In this document: one piece after another, positions 17,381 to 27,108 of the stretch
Position numbering within the stretch: the stretch's first letter is position 1
Layout of the letters: the number at the start of each line of letters is the position of its first letter
Source of the DNA: Leptospira perolatii
GTDB lineage: Bacteria > Spirochaetota > Leptospiria > Leptospirales > Leptospiraceae
DNA: 64,000 nucleotides
Direction: 5' to 3'
Assembly: GCF_002811875.1 (NCBI RefSeq)
Contig: NZ_NPDZ01000010.1
Location: 68,949-132,948 of the forward strand
The notes under the pieces: model-generated
What the model was told of the DNA's origin: nothing
Database searches by the model: none
Seen by the model: only the letters and a program-made list of their open reading frames with translations
Position numbers and translations under genes: made by a program

Positions 17381-17487
17381 TTTTCATCTCCTGACAACTG
17401 AAAGTTGAATAGTTCACTAAGTACTATCTTACGAATCTGAAATTCTAGACAATCCAAAAAATACCGGGAGCGCAATTCGTGGAGCTC

Positions 17488-19743
17488 CTAGCGATTTTTA
17501 TAATGTCTTAAATTTTGATAATTGTAGTAATTAGAAGAGACGATTCTGCAATAATCTCTAGGTTCCTTTACGGGCAGATCCTCCAAAAAGTGATTAAAGT
17601 CCCCTTTGTAGTGGTTCCTTTTCCATTTTCTCAAGTTTCCAGGTCCGCCGTTGTAAGCGATGGAAGCCCATTGAAGGTTTTCGCTATTCGAAGAAAGCAG
17701 GTATTTCAAAAACCGGGCACCCATTTGAATCGAAGTTTCAGGATCAAAGAGAGAGTAGGGTCCGATTCCGAGAGTCTTGGCCAAACCTTTTCCGGTCGGA
17801 CCCATGATTTGCATCAGTCCTCGCGCATTCGAAATAGAGACTGCATTTTCTTTAAAAAAAGATTCTTGTCTCATGATTCCGTAGACGATGTCCTCATCGA
17901 TTCCGAACGAGTTCGAATATCTAAAGACCAAATCCCGATGAGGACGAGGATAAATTCTAGAAGCTAATTTTGCAGGAAGCAGAATCACATCATCCGGAAT
18001 TCTAAGTTTTTTCATGAGGGACCGAGTGTGGTAGACGGTAAGATATTCGTTCCCGGTCATTTCTCCGAGAGCGGCCAAAATCTCCTCTTTTTCATCCTCT
18101 CCGATTCCACTCGCCGCCTTGTAGCGATCCACTAGAAGATTACCGTAACCCAATTCCCCGATTTCTAAATATTCCTTTGCAGATTGAAGGTATCTACTTC
18201 CACGAATTCTACTGTGTGCGGAATCGATTCTTAGATCTAATTGAAAGGCTTCTGGAAAATAAGCGAATTCCATATCTCTTCCCAAGATTTGAGTCGCAAA
18301 TTTAGGATCTCCTGCTGTCAGGGAAAGATACTGAAACAGGCTATCTCTGTTCCGAAGAGGATAATCTGAAATTCCGATCTTGGAAATCTCGGAGGAAAAC
18401 TCTTCGCGAATGACTCTAGTGTAGTACGATCCAGGGATTGAGCGATAATAAGACTTTAGCCAATCGTAAAGTTCCTCGTTGCGACCTGAAGATTTCAGAT
18501 TGCGCATGTACCAGTACACCAATCTTCCCTTCACCGGCAGATTCGGAATTTTTCGAAGCGCCTCTTTCCAATAAGCGTCTCCCATAAACCTAGAATGGTT
18601 TTCGGTAAGGAGGTCTATTAATTCGTCTTGCCTTGTAAGGTTGTACGGATTTTTTTCCAAAGAAGAAACGAGTTTGGAAAAATACTGATCTTTGTTGCCT
18701 AGCTTTTTGTGGGCTCTCGCGTAAGAGTATTCCACTTCATCGGTATTCGATAAATTCAAATTCTCTAATATATGAAGCGCCGAAGAGCCCAGATTCTGAT
18801 TACAGAGTTCTCTGGAGAGGGAAGCGGCAAAATCCTGATCTGCTTGTGCAAGTGATTTGTTCCTCTGGATCAGAGCCTGAATATGTTCCGGGTCGTGTTG
18901 CAAAAGCAATCTTGCGGCTGCCTTGAATTTTTCCAGGTTACCAAAATTGTGGGAACTAAAATGAGAATGATGAGAAATATAAGATTTCCGATCGCCCGTC
19001 GAAAGAAACTGGATGAAATGAATTGCTGTGTCTAAAGGCAGGCTTTGGTAAAAACCTTCTCCCTTCCAAGTTCTTAGATCAGTATAAATATCTTTCTTTG
19101 TGTAAGAAGGCGTTTTGGAGTCGTCCATAAGGCTATAAAATATGCTCTCCGCCTTGCTCGTATCTCCGTGCTTGAATAGTGCCTTTGCGTATCGATAGTT
19201 CGAAAGTGATCCAAAATACTCTGATCGTTCTCTGTCCGAAAAGGATTCGGCGTATTCTTTTGCCTCTTTGTATTGTCCGGATTCATAGTAAATTTTTAAT
19301 ATTTCCGCGACGCTCAATCGAAAGATGGGCTCGTTATCCACGGGCAATTTTTTTAGATAAGAAATTAATTCTGAGCTGGATAAACTGTTGTGATTTCCGA
19401 TTTCCTCGTACAATTTCCAGAAAGTGATCTTTGTGATCGCACTGGAGGAGGGGAGAGGGTTCCTCAAGATTTCGAGCAGATCTTCCTTACTCACTGAGGC
19501 CACCATTCTGCCCTTTAGAATGGAAACAAGGTATCTATACTTTGCGTTAGCGTCTCCTTGGGGATGGTTTTCGTGGAACTTTACGAGTGCATACACTTCC
19601 GATTCGGTCCGGGCAGGTCTATCCCGAAAGATTCTTCTGATTTTTTCCAAGCTATACGATTTGATCAGGTATTTTAGATCGGCGTCGGCGTAGGCATTGC
19701 CGACAACTATAAATAGTAGGACTGTAACAGTCGTCTTTTTCAT
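17488..19743 (-). CDS. soluble lytic murein transglycosylase with helical-repeat N-terminus
   Basis: The protein cleaves peptidoglycan glycan strands to give anhydromuropeptides in the periplasm. Residues 1-19 form a signal peptide ending near GNAYADAD. A long all-helical TPR-like superhelix (about 25-590) resembles the doughnut part of Slt70. The C-terminal SLT domain has the catalytic Glu in GIMRQESFFKENA (about 616), NARGLMQIMGPTGKGLA (about 633-649), and AYNGGPGNLRKW (about 699-710). At 751 residues it is longer than E. coli Slt. It faces the next plus-strand gene across a 60-base divergent promoter region. Confidence 0.92.
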   Translation of the reverse strand: MKKTTVTVLLFIVVGNAYADADLKYLIKSYSLEKIRRIFRDRPARTESEVYALVKFHENHPQGDANAKYRYLVSILKGRMVASVSKEDLLEILRNPLPSSSAITKITFWKLYEEIGNHNSLSSSELISYLKKLPVDNEPIFRLSVAEILKIYYESGQYKEAKEYAESFSDRERSEYFGSLSNYRYAKALFKHGDTSKAESIFYSLMDDSKTPSYTKKDIYTDLRTWKGEGFYQSLPLDTAIHFIQFLSTGDRKSYISHHSHFSSHNFGNLEKFKAAARLLLQHDPEHIQALIQRNKSLAQADQDFAASLSRELCNQNLGSSALHILENLNLSNTDEVEYSYARAHKKLGNKDQYFSKLVSSLEKNPYNLTRQDELIDLLTENHSRFMGDAYWKEALRKIPNLPVKGRLVYWYMRNLKSSGRNEELYDWLKSYYRSIPGSYYTRVIREEFSSEISKIGISDYPLRNRDSLFQYLSLTAGDPKFATQILGRDMEFAYFPEAFQLDLRIDSAHSRIRGSRYLQSAKEYLEIGELGYGNLLVDRYKAASGIGEDEKEEILAALGEMTGNEYLTVYHTRSLMKKLRIPDDVILLPAKLASRIYPRPHRDLVFRYSNSFGIDEDIVYGIMRQESFFKENAVSISNARGLMQIMGPTGKGLAKTLGIGPYSLFDPETSIQMGARFLKYLLSSNSENLQWASIAYNGGPGNLRKWKRNHYKGDFNHFLEDLPVKEPRDYCRIVSSNYYNYQNLRHYKNR

Positions 19744-19802
19744 ATGATTCCTTACTATTCTAATGCAGTTCTATCGCTTCAACCGAAAAAGGAAGGTACG
19801 TC

Positions 19803-21104
19803 ATGCAAGTAATTTCCAGGGAGAACGATTGGCCCGAAATCACACTATCTCATTCGGATTCCGAAGTAGGATCTCCTACAAAGAAGGAGATTCCGTTTCC
19901 AAAATCGTCTCCGGAAGTAGTCCGGCTAAAGACAAAAATCTTAGAAAACTATCGGGGAAGCGTTCTCACTCATCTCAATCCTCTGGATTGCTTCCGTTCC
20001 GACTTGTTCGGAGGCTTTGCATTTTTATCTCCCAGAAAAGATTGGATAGCTGATGAGGGAATTACAGAGAGGGAAGAAAGATTGCTTCGGCTATTTCTCG
20101 AGGAATTGTACGAAGAGCTCAAAAATCATGTATTTTACGATAAGGATTTGTTTTCGATCTGCTCCGCATTTTTACTCTGCGAAGATAGATTGGGAGAATA
20201 TCTTGAATTACTAAATTCTTTTCCATCTAACTTCTCTGATGCATCTAAAGGCAGAGCGCTTCTGACGTATTTGGGATTGCTTCCAAAGAAGGAATCGGAG
20301 GCTTCGGAAAAAAGGAGCAGAGTCCAGAGATTAATCGAAAAACATTCTTTGGAAGGGCTTCCCCCGGAAGAACAAATCGAGATCTACGACCTAGTCGTGT
20401 CCGGACAGGAACCAGCTCTCTTAGGAACAGCCTATTATTATTTCCGAATGCAAGCACAAGGACTCAGAAACGTAAAGGTTCTGGACTCGATGATCGTTCG
20501 TCGGCTGAGCGAATTTACTTTCAAAGAGATGGAATTATTCCTGAAGGATTTTGAAACTCGTCACTCTATTTGGAACAGATACAATTTAATCAAAAAGGTC
20601 AGAAGACCCTCACAGGTGAAAGAATGGTTACGAGAGGAAAAAAAGAAAAATGGAAGAGAAGAACTTAGCTCCACTCTGAAAGAATCCATTCTAGAAAAGG
20701 GAGACGAATCTCTTTTTGAAAGATACCAATTGTATTCCAAACAAGGATTGGTGCATACATTGCGCCCTTTCGAACTATTAACTCTTTGGAATTCCACGGA
20801 AGCTACCAAACTAGATACGGATCTGATCGAAATCGAAAAGAAAGTTCCGGAATCCTATCTCACTCAGAGAATGATAGCGGTAAAGGAATTCAGAGACCAA
20901 AGGTTTTCCGCTTTTTTAGAGAGACTTCCTAAAACAGGCCGTTTTCAGTACACTCCAGAGATGGTTTATTTACGCGCGGTTTCTTTGTTGGAACTCGGGA
21001 ATGCTACAGAAGGGGTCAGATTGCTCAAGTCCTTGGTCTATAAATTTCCAGATTCGGATTTTCTGAGACTAGTTTTAGATCGTTACCAGAAGGGAGAAGT
21101 GTAA
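19803..21104 (+). CDS. hypothetical protein, 433 aa, helical
   Basis: I do not recognise a family. The product is predicted to be almost entirely helical and rich in Leu, Glu and Lys, with no signal peptide or membrane helix. The last 60 residues (YLRAVSLLELGNATEGVRLL and following) look like one or two TPR-like helical pairs. The start ATG is preceded by gaaggtacgtc, which contains a plausible GAAGG site. It is read divergently from the lytic transglycosylase gene and is followed after 59 bases by another hypothetical gene. Codon use matches its neighbours. Confidence 0.82.
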   Translation: MQVISRENDWPEITLSHSDSEVGSPTKKEIPFPKSSPEVVRLKTKILENYRGSVLTHLNPLDCFRSDLFGGFAFLSPRKDWIADEGITEREERLLRLFLEELYEELKNHVFYDKDLFSICSAFLLCEDRLGEYLELLNSFPSNFSDASKGRALLTYLGLLPKKESEASEKRSRVQRLIEKHSLEGLPPEEQIEIYDLVVSGQEPALLGTAYYYFRMQAQGLRNVKVLDSMIVRRLSEFTFKEMELFLKDFETRHSIWNRYNLIKKVRRPSQVKEWLREEKKKNGREELSSTLKESILEKGDESLFERYQLYSKQGLVHTLRPFELLTLWNSTEATKLDTDLIEIEKKVPESYLTQRMIAVKEFRDQRFSAFLERLPKTGRFQYTPEMVYLRAVSLLELGNATEGVRLLKSLVYKFPDSDFLRLVLDRYQKGEV

Positions 21105-21163
21105 GATGCGACCGAAAATAGTTGCATTCGCTTTCCTTAAGAAATAATATTATCTTTCAGAAT

Positions 21164-21937
21164 ATGGCTGGTATCACCCAAGAACAAATCCTAGAACTCC
21201 AACGGCATCAAAAGATGATCAATCAGTTGGAGAAAATTCTGAGATTATCCAAGAACGACGAACAAAAATACCGAGTCAGTCGGGATCTAGATAAATACAA
21301 AAATAGGATGCGGGAAATTTCTCCGGAAGGAATTCCAGACAATCTGGAAACCGCCGCAGAACAAATCAGAATTTACAAAGAAAACCCGGACGCCGCTGGC
21401 AAAATTCTAGCCAAGTATCCGGTCATGAAAATTTCTCCGAATTCCAATGATTCCGAAGTAAATAGAATAGGAACCTGGATCAATGTGTTGGACCGAGAAT
21501 ATCTCCCGATCTTAAACGAAACTCATATCCGCTTCGATTTCTCTCATGGAAACGAAAAGGACGGAGTGGTCAAATACATGGAGAATATTCGCAGGAATAT
21601 TAAAGTACTCACTGAAACCATTGAAGAATACCAAGCCGCGGAAAAGCAGGAATTCAGAGAACAGTTGAGCAGGATGAAAAATAAGCAAACACGCATTTTC
21701 ATCGCGGAATCCTTTGAGATGTTCCAGAAATTCAATGAATTCTTAACTAAGGTAATCGGAGAATTCAAGTCAGGCGGCGGTGTGATCATGAATATCGAGG
21801 ATAAGATCACATTTAATTCTAGGTTCGAAAAAGCTACAGAGCTCGAAGGTATGCCGATTCCGAAAGCCCTGGAAGAATTTCGGGATTTTACCGGAGAAGT
21901 TTTGGACAGGATTAACGTTCCAAATATCCGGCATTAA
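21164..21937 (+). CDS. hypothetical coiled-coil protein, 257 aa
   Basis: The ATG at 21164 (MAGITQEQILELQ) is preferred over an in-frame TTG 42 bases upstream because the intervening residues look non-coding. The first 50 residues (QRHQKMINQLEKILRL) and the region around 145-185 are likely coiled coils rich in Glu, Lys and Gln. There is no signal peptide or membrane helix. The C-terminus (EEFRDFTGEVLDRINVPN) is well formed. The family is not recognised; it is likely a cytoplasmic lineage-specific protein. Confidence 0.8.
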   Translation: MAGITQEQILELQRHQKMINQLEKILRLSKNDEQKYRVSRDLDKYKNRMREISPEGIPDNLETAAEQIRIYKENPDAAGKILAKYPVMKISPNSNDSEVNRIGTWINVLDREYLPILNETHIRFDFSHGNEKDGVVKYMENIRRNIKVLTETIEEYQAAEKQEFREQLSRMKNKQTRIFIAESFEMFQKFNEFLTKVIGEFKSGGGVIMNIEDKITFNSRFEKATELEGMPIPKALEEFRDFTGEVLDRINVPNIRH

Positions 21938-21956
21938 TAGAAAGAAACGCACTTCT

Positions 21957-21972
21957 CATAACATACGTTATG
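21957..21972. repeat. palindrome after the coiled-coil protein gene
   Basis: CATAAC (21957-21962), loop atac and GTTATG (21967-21972) form a perfect 6-bp stem 20 bases after the stop codon. A T-run (attttttc) begins only some 15 bases later, so it is a weak terminator candidate. Confidence 0.35.
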
Positions 21973-22164
21973 TTAGCTGGTCACGTTATTTTTTCATAAA
22001 ATACTTATTCCTTATTCACTTTTTTATTGAAGAAATTTATCCTTTGAGGATCTATTTCCAAACCTTTCGAACTAAGAAGATTTTGAATTCGACCTTCAGG
22101 TTTGATCTGAATCCTTACAAAAAAGGAAATCTAAATTTGAAAAAGTTTTTCCAGGCAAAAATCT

Positions 22165-22974
22165 ATGAATTTGTATGAAACGATTTCTCCCGCTTCTAAA
22201 AAGAAAAAATCCGGCTCCCGAAAAAAGCATTCTATTCTATTGGTTCACGGTGCGTGGCACGGAGTTTGGTGCTGGGAGGAACACTTTGTTCCATACTTTA
22301 AGAAATTAGGATACGATGTATATGCTCTTAGCTTAAGAGGGCACGGGAAGAGCCAAAACAAAGGGCAATTGCGTTGGACAAGTATTGGAGATTACGTAAA
22401 CGATATCGAAGAATTCTTAAAAGAAATTCCGGATCCGCCTATTGTAATCGGACATTCGATGGGGGGCCTTATTGTACAAAAGCTATTGGAGAGAAGGAAT
22501 TTTCCTGCAGCAATTCTTTTGGCTCCCGTCCCGGTTCACGGTGTGTCTAGATTCGCTTTGGAATTCTTTACCAAACATCCGATCCAAGTATTGAAAGTGA
22601 TCGGAAATCTATCATTGTTTCCCGTCATCAGCGAGACCAAGATTTCTAAGGACATTCTATTTTCTCCCAATCTAAGCGAAGAAAAGGCTATGGAATACTG
22701 TGCTAGATTGCAGGACGAATCCTATTTGGCGTTTCTAGGAATGATTGCTTTTAGTCTTCCAAATCCGGAAAAAATAAAGACTCCGATCAAAGTACTCGCC
22801 GGAGAAAAAGATAAACTATTTCCGCTTTGGGAAATCAAAAGAACCGCAAAGGCATACAGGACCGAACCGATCGTATTTCCGGAAATGGGTCACGAACTCA
22901 TGTTAGATGCAGGTTGGGAGAGCGTAGCCAACGCGATCGATACGTATATACAGTCTGTTCCGTTGAATTCCTAA
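22165..22974 (+). CDS. alpha/beta hydrolase
   Basis: A typical alpha/beta hydrolase fold with a complete catalytic triad: nucleophile Ser in GHSMGG (about 98), Asp in AGEKDKLFP (about 215) and His in EMGHELML (about 241). The oxyanion-hole strand LLVHGAWHGVWCW (about 25-37) resembles esterases and lipases, or monoacylglycerol-lipase-like proteins. The short basic N-terminus (KKKKSGSRKK) is not a signal peptide, so a cytoplasmic location is likely. The substrate cannot be assigned. A 190-base AT-rich region with no genes precedes it. Confidence 0.88.
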   Translation: MNLYETISPASKKKKSGSRKKHSILLVHGAWHGVWCWEEHFVPYFKKLGYDVYALSLRGHGKSQNKGQLRWTSIGDYVNDIEEFLKEIPDPPIVIGHSMGGLIVQKLLERRNFPAAILLAPVPVHGVSRFALEFFTKHPIQVLKVIGNLSLFPVISETKISKDILFSPNLSEEKAMEYCARLQDESYLAFLGMIAFSLPNPEKIKTPIKVLAGEKDKLFPLWEIKRTAKAYRTEPIVFPEMGHELMLDAGWESVANAIDTYIQSVPLNS

Positions 22975-22988
22975 AAAATCCCGAAAGT

Positions 22989-23036
22989 TTTTTAAAAGAA
23001 ACGGGTTCCATTGTCGGAATTCCTTTCTTTTAAAAA
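22989..23036. terminator. long AT-rich inverted repeat after the hydrolase gene
   Basis: Perfect 13-base arms, TTTTTAAAAGAAA (22989-23001) and its complement (23024-23036), enclose a 22-base loop. It starts 15 bases after the stop codon of the hydrolase gene. The A/T-tailed arms on both sides could make it work as a terminator in either direction, although no long T-run follows. Confidence 0.55.
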
Positions 23037-23141
23037 TTCGAACCCTGTTCCCAAAAATTCCTTTCCTGAGGGAGGTGGCCCGTTTAGCTTGTGATTTAAT
23101 CGGAATTCATAGCAATTCAAAGAACATAGGATCCAATATTC

Positions 23142-23582
23142 ATGGCACTTGTAAAGAACTCATCCGAAGTCACTAACTCCACGATCGGTGAAAATTCCTA
23201 CTTCAGCGGAAAATTCTTCATTAACGGATCTCTCAAAATTGATGGTAAGTTTGAAGGAAAATCATTACAAGCAGAACAGCTCTATATCGGAGTTTCCGGA
23301 AAGGTAAAAACGAATATTACGGCCGCAAGCGTGATCGTGGAAGGAATTGTGATCGGAAATATCACAGCGCGCAACCGGGTCATGTTGCTTCCTACTTCTT
23401 TGATTCTGGGAGATATCCGTACTCCGGAGTTGATCATCCAAAACGGAGTCACACTCGAAGGTCGATGTATGATTTCTAGCGACCTGAAGCATTCCAATAA
23501 AGAAAGAATCGAGCTGGAATACTCCAAGGATTCTCTCAGCCTGGAGAAACTCTTCGGAAAACCGAACGCAAAAGAAGCATAG
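23142..23582 (+). CDS. bactofilin (polymer-forming cytoskeletal protein), copy 1
   Basis: Bactofilins form nucleotide-free beta-helix filaments, usually membrane-associated, that organise cell shape and wall growth; one has been shown to affect helical shape in Leptospira biflexa. The 146-residue protein has a short N-terminal tail and a right-handed beta-helix core (about 15-110) with hexapeptide-like repeats such as SLKIDGKFEGKS, VIVEGIVIGNITA and NGVTLEGRCMI. A charged C-terminal tail follows. The gene ends 9 bases before pdxA. A second bactofilin is encoded at 33542. Confidence 0.92.
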   Translation: MALVKNSSEVTNSTIGENSYFSGKFFINGSLKIDGKFEGKSLQAEQLYIGVSGKVKTNITAASVIVEGIVIGNITARNRVMLLPTSLILGDIRTPELIIQNGVTLEGRCMISSDLKHSNKERIELEYSKDSLSLEKLFGKPNAKEA

Positions 23583-23591
23583 AGCTCTTGC

Positions 23592-24572
23592 GTGAATCGG
23601 ATCCTAATCACCGAAGGAGATCCTTGCGGGATTGGACCCGAACTGGTTCAAATTTCTAGTTCCAAGCTCAAATCTATCGCAAAGAAATTTTCCATTCTTT
23701 ACGTTCATTCCCAAACTCGGTTTCTGCCCTCGGGGTGGAAGTCCGTGGACCAACCTTCCTTTCCTTCTTCTCCGGGAATGTATTCGTACTGCACGAATCG
23801 ACTTTCCGAGGAGGAGCAAAATTCGCTGAAGGTGGGTGTTCCTTCCAAGGCCTCCGGAAAATCCGCATTCGCCTCCCTGGAATGCGCAGTCAAAATCCAA
23901 AAAGAATCCGGAGCAGGTCTAGTTACTCTTCCTTTGAGTAAGGAATGGGTGCTTCGGTCCGGGCAGTCCAAATTCGTCGGGCACACGGAATATTTGGCCG
24001 AAATGTACCATAAGAAAACTTTTATGTTAATGTCGGGCAAGGAACTGAATGTACTTCCCTTAACAACTCATGTGCCCCTAGTGAAAGTGCCTTTCTACTT
24101 GAAAAAAATAGATCTTTCTAGTTTAATCTCTGCAATTCGTTCCCTGCCTTTAGATCCAAAAAAGCAAATCGGATTCCTAGGACTGAATCCTCACGCAGGC
24201 GAGGGGGGAAAGGTGGGAAATGAGGAAAAGAAGATTCTCATGCCTATGATCACAAAGCTCCAAAAAGCAGGTCTTCCGGTTTCCGGTCCTTTGCCGGCAG
24301 ATGCAGCATTTAGTGAACCTACTCGCTCCAAATACTCACTTTTTCTCGCATGTTATCACGACCAAGGTTTGGTGCCTTTTAAGATGTGGGAGGGAAAGTT
24401 CGGGATCAATTTAACTCTCGGACTGGAATTTCCGAGAGTTTCTCCCGACCATGGTACCGCATTTGATATTGCAGGAAAAAAAATCGCAGATCCCAAGAGT
24501 TTTCACCAATGCCTGGATTGGGTTACCCAAAACCTTGCAAAGTGGAAACAAAACCTAGGAAATCAAGAATGA
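23592..24572 (+). CDS. pdxA: 4-hydroxythreonine-4-phosphate dehydrogenase
   Basis: PdxA oxidises 4-phosphohydroxy-L-threonine in the DXP-dependent route to pyridoxal phosphate. The 326-residue length is standard. It begins with ITEGDPCGIGPEL (GDPxGIGPE signature), then KFVGHTEYLA (about 132) with a metal-binding His, THVPLVKV (about 157), GLNPHAGEGG (about 197) and ACYHDQGLVPFK (about 254) with further metal and substrate residues. The GTG start follows the bactofilin stop closely. Its last 4 bases overlap the next gene in an ATGA. Confidence 0.96.
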   Translation: MNRILITEGDPCGIGPELVQISSSKLKSIAKKFSILYVHSQTRFLPSGWKSVDQPSFPSSPGMYSYCTNRLSEEEQNSLKVGVPSKASGKSAFASLECAVKIQKESGAGLVTLPLSKEWVLRSGQSKFVGHTEYLAEMYHKKTFMLMSGKELNVLPLTTHVPLVKVPFYLKKIDLSSLISAIRSLPLDPKKQIGFLGLNPHAGEGGKVGNEEKKILMPMITKLQKAGLPVSGPLPADAAFSEPTRSKYSLFLACYHDQGLVPFKMWEGKFGINLTLGLEFPRVSPDHGTAFDIAGKKIADPKSFHQCLDWVTQNLAKWKQNLGNQE

Positions 24573-25036
24573 TATTGCTGTCACAATCTTCCAATACTCT
24601 GTTAGAACAAATTGTATTTCCAATTTTCTTGCTTTGGTTTGTAGGACTTACGTTAGTATTGCTTCGAAATGACGTGGAGATCATTTGGAAGATTGGTTTA
24701 TTTTTTGTATTCGTATTCTATTTCTTCCAGTTTTTTCCAGAGTTAAAAGAGGCATACGACAGACTCTCTAAAGCTTATCCAGGGGAAATTCTGTCATGGA
24801 TTTACGGATTACCAAGAGCATTCTATTTCTTTTTATTATTCTTTTGGCCTATTGCAGTAATCAAAATATACTATTCCGGCTCATCCTTTCTGGCGAATAA
24901 TACAGCGAAAATTCTAATCGCTGCGACGATGATTTATTGGATTTTATTTTTAGTGTACCACCAATTTTCCAACCCTATCGATGAATTTATGAGAAATAAA
25001 TTTCTGGAGTGGATCACTATTTCCGGAATAAAATAA
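24569..25036 (+). CDS. four-helix membrane protein of unknown function
   Basis: The ATG at 24569 overlaps the pdxA stop (ATGA) and gives a 155-residue protein; an open frame extends upstream inside pdxA but is not needed. Four hydrophobic segments (about 15-32, 38-60, 78-105 and 115-135) make it an integral inner-membrane protein. No catalytic motif is visible. The coupling to pdxA may be only transcriptional convenience. Confidence 0.78.
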   Translation: MILLSQSSNTLLEQIVFPIFLLWFVGLTLVLLRNDVEIIWKIGLFFVFVFYFFQFFPELKEAYDRLSKAYPGEILSWIYGLPRAFYFFLLFFWPIAVIKIYYSGSSFLANNTAKILIAATMIYWILFLVYHQFSNPIDEFMRNKFLEWITISGIK

Positions 25037-25098
25037 GTAAGCCCCCCGAAACTTCTATCCGTCCTATCTGTTATTAGTATAGGAGCTGGAGGACGGTC

Positions 25099-25602
25099 TT
25101 GATTCATCCCATCTATCTAAAAGCATTCGGAGAAAATGAAGAAGCAAAACGTCATTTTCTACAAGGGTATCGATTTCAATCGGAAGGAGATCTGAAGAAA
25201 GCCTCTTTTTATTATAGAAAGAGCATTTCGCTCCGACCAACCGCTGAGGCCTGGACATTCCTAGGTTGGGCGTATTCTCTTGCAGGTAAAACTGACAAGG
25301 CCATCGAATACTGTTTTAGAGCGATCGAAACAGATCCGAAGCTCGGAAATCCTTACAACGATATCGGAGTTTACCTGATCCAGCAGGAAAAATATCTAGA
25401 TGCGATTCGTTGGTTTAACAAAGCAAAGGAAGCGCCTAGATACGAAGTTCGCGCTTACCCTTATTTCAATTCTGGATGTTGCTGGGAAAACTTAGGTTAT
25501 CTTGAAAAAGCAAGAGCAGAATTCGAAGCCGCGCTAGAACTAGATCCAAATTATACTCCTGCTAAACTTGGTTTGAAAAAATTGATGGCTCGTTACAACT
25601 AA
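25099..25602 (+). CDS. TPR-repeat protein, 167 aa
   Basis: The protein is made of about four tetratricopeptide repeats: [20 protein letters not shown] (near 15), [19 protein letters not shown] (near 50), [20 protein letters not shown] (near 84) and [18 protein letters not shown] (near 121). TPRs mediate protein-protein contacts. There is no signal peptide. The TTG start is supported by a good GGAGG site (25088-25092). Its repeat region resembles the protein encoded at 49678, including a shared GNP-x-N-[DE]-IG segment, so the two look like paralogues. Confidence 0.85.
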   Translation: MIHPIYLKAFGENEEAKRHFLQGYRFQSEGDLKKASFYYRKSISLRPTAEAWTFLGWAYSLAGKTDKAIEYCFRAIETDPKLGNPYNDIGVYLIQQEKYLDAIRWFNKAKEAPRYEVRAYPYFNSGCCWENLGYLEKARAEFEAALELDPNYTPAKLGLKKLMARYN

Positions 25603-25788
25603 AAGCGAGCTGTATAAAGACTGGAGAACATAGAGAATACTTGTAAACTACAGCTCCGGAATCAGTTTGCGAGTGAGAAGACCGACCGTAATACAATTCG
25701 AGATTAACTTTCGTTCAGAAATTTCTTTTCCTTCTATTTTTACGATTCTACTTGCTATAGTAAGGTACGATGCAATTCTTGATGCATC

Positions 25789-26970
25789 GTGCTCCTCATA
25801 TATTATTTTTCCGCGATCTTAGGGATGCTTGCCGGAAATATGTTCAATTATACTTCCATAATCCTTTCTCAGAGCATTTCTGAGTCGGATGCATTTTCCG
25901 GTTGGGTCTTCTTTTTTATTTGCATGCCGCTCTTGTTTTTGAGTTTTCCGGCGGGCAATTTTCTGGATAGATATTCGCGCAAATGGGTGCTTGCGTTCTC
26001 CCAGCTCACAATGGCGCTTAGTGCCACGATCACAGTGATTGGTTTGGAATACGGATGGATCGGGGTAGGAAAACCATACCTTTTGCTTTTACCTTCCTTT
26101 TTGACCGGAATAGGTTTGGCTTTTGCTATGCCCGGCAGGTTTGCGATTTTGGGAGATATATTAGATCATTCTAAGATCGGAACTCATAGTGTTTGGATGA
26201 ATACTTTTGTTTTATTCGGATACGGTCTTGCTCCTTTGATCGCGGGTTCGCTCAAGGAGTTTCTGCCTTTTAAACAAGTATTTATCGGGATTGTGGTCTC
26301 TTATTTGTTGAGCGCGACCTTATTAATTTTTCTTCCGATCTCCACCAAGGATCGTGTGGAACATACCGGCACAACTGGAATTACTGCGGTATTTACTTAC
26401 CTGAAAAATTCCATTCTTGTCAGGCAGTTTTTGCAAGTGATGGGGTCGGTCGTTCTGCTCGTCGGTCCAGTCCAAATTCTGCTTCCGAAATACGCCAAAG
26501 AAATATTACATTTAAATGAAGCTTCCCGAGGTGCATTGCTGACGGTGCTCGGGATAGGACTGGTAATCGGTGGAACAGCCACTTTTCTGTTTCATAGTTT
26601 TAGAAGAAAGGGCCATATTCTATTTGGGCTTTCTTTTTTTATGAGTCTGCTCTTCGCTGGGTTGCCCTTCTTTTCCTCAAATCTGTTCGTAACCTCTTTC
26701 CTGCTATTTCTGTTTGGTCTTTTTACCGGTGTAGTCATTACTCTGATCCCCGCAGGGATTCAGCAAAACACCGAGAATTTTATACGAGGAAGAATCCTTT
26801 CGGTTTATAGTCTGGTATTTCTACTAGTTCCTGCAATCACAGGTGTGATCGCTGGATTCATATCAGATCGAATTGGAATTTCTGCCACCTTTGTGTGGGC
26901 TGGATTTATGGAGCTCGGATCTCTTGTATACATGAGCTGGAGAATGGGAGAAGTTCGTAAGAGCTTTTGA
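25789..26970 (+). CDS. major facilitator superfamily transporter
   Basis: A 12-helix inner-membrane carrier of 393 residues with the MFS pattern. The loop 2-3 motif appears as GNFLDRYSRKWVLA (about 56-69), and a second related loop lies in the other half near SFRRKGHILFG. The general shape resembles drug or lysophospholipid exporters, but the substrate is not evident. The GTG at 25789 is the first possible start, as a stop codon lies just upstream in frame. The Shine-Dalgarno match is weak. No regulator gene is adjacent. Confidence 0.85.
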   Translation: MLLIYYFSAILGMLAGNMFNYTSIILSQSISESDAFSGWVFFFICMPLLFLSFPAGNFLDRYSRKWVLAFSQLTMALSATITVIGLEYGWIGVGKPYLLLLPSFLTGIGLAFAMPGRFAILGDILDHSKIGTHSVWMNTFVLFGYGLAPLIAGSLKEFLPFKQVFIGIVVSYLLSATLLIFLPISTKDRVEHTGTTGITAVFTYLKNSILVRQFLQVMGSVVLLVGPVQILLPKYAKEILHLNEASRGALLTVLGIGLVIGGTATFLFHSFRRKGHILFGLSFFMSLLFAGLPFFSSNLFVTSFLLFLFGLFTGVVITLIPAGIQQNTENFIRGRILSVYSLVFLLVPAITGVIAGFISDRIGISATFVWAGFMELGSLVYMSWRMGEVRKSF

Positions 26971-27108
26971 CCCAGTTTCGACTTGAAGCACGAGTGTTTG
27001 TAATTTAGAGAGCGCTACAGAGTAAATTCGTTTTGGTTAGAAATTTATTGACGAAGTGCAAAGTTCACTGGATTCGTCTGTTATCAACGAGTAACGGATA
27101 TTACTCCT

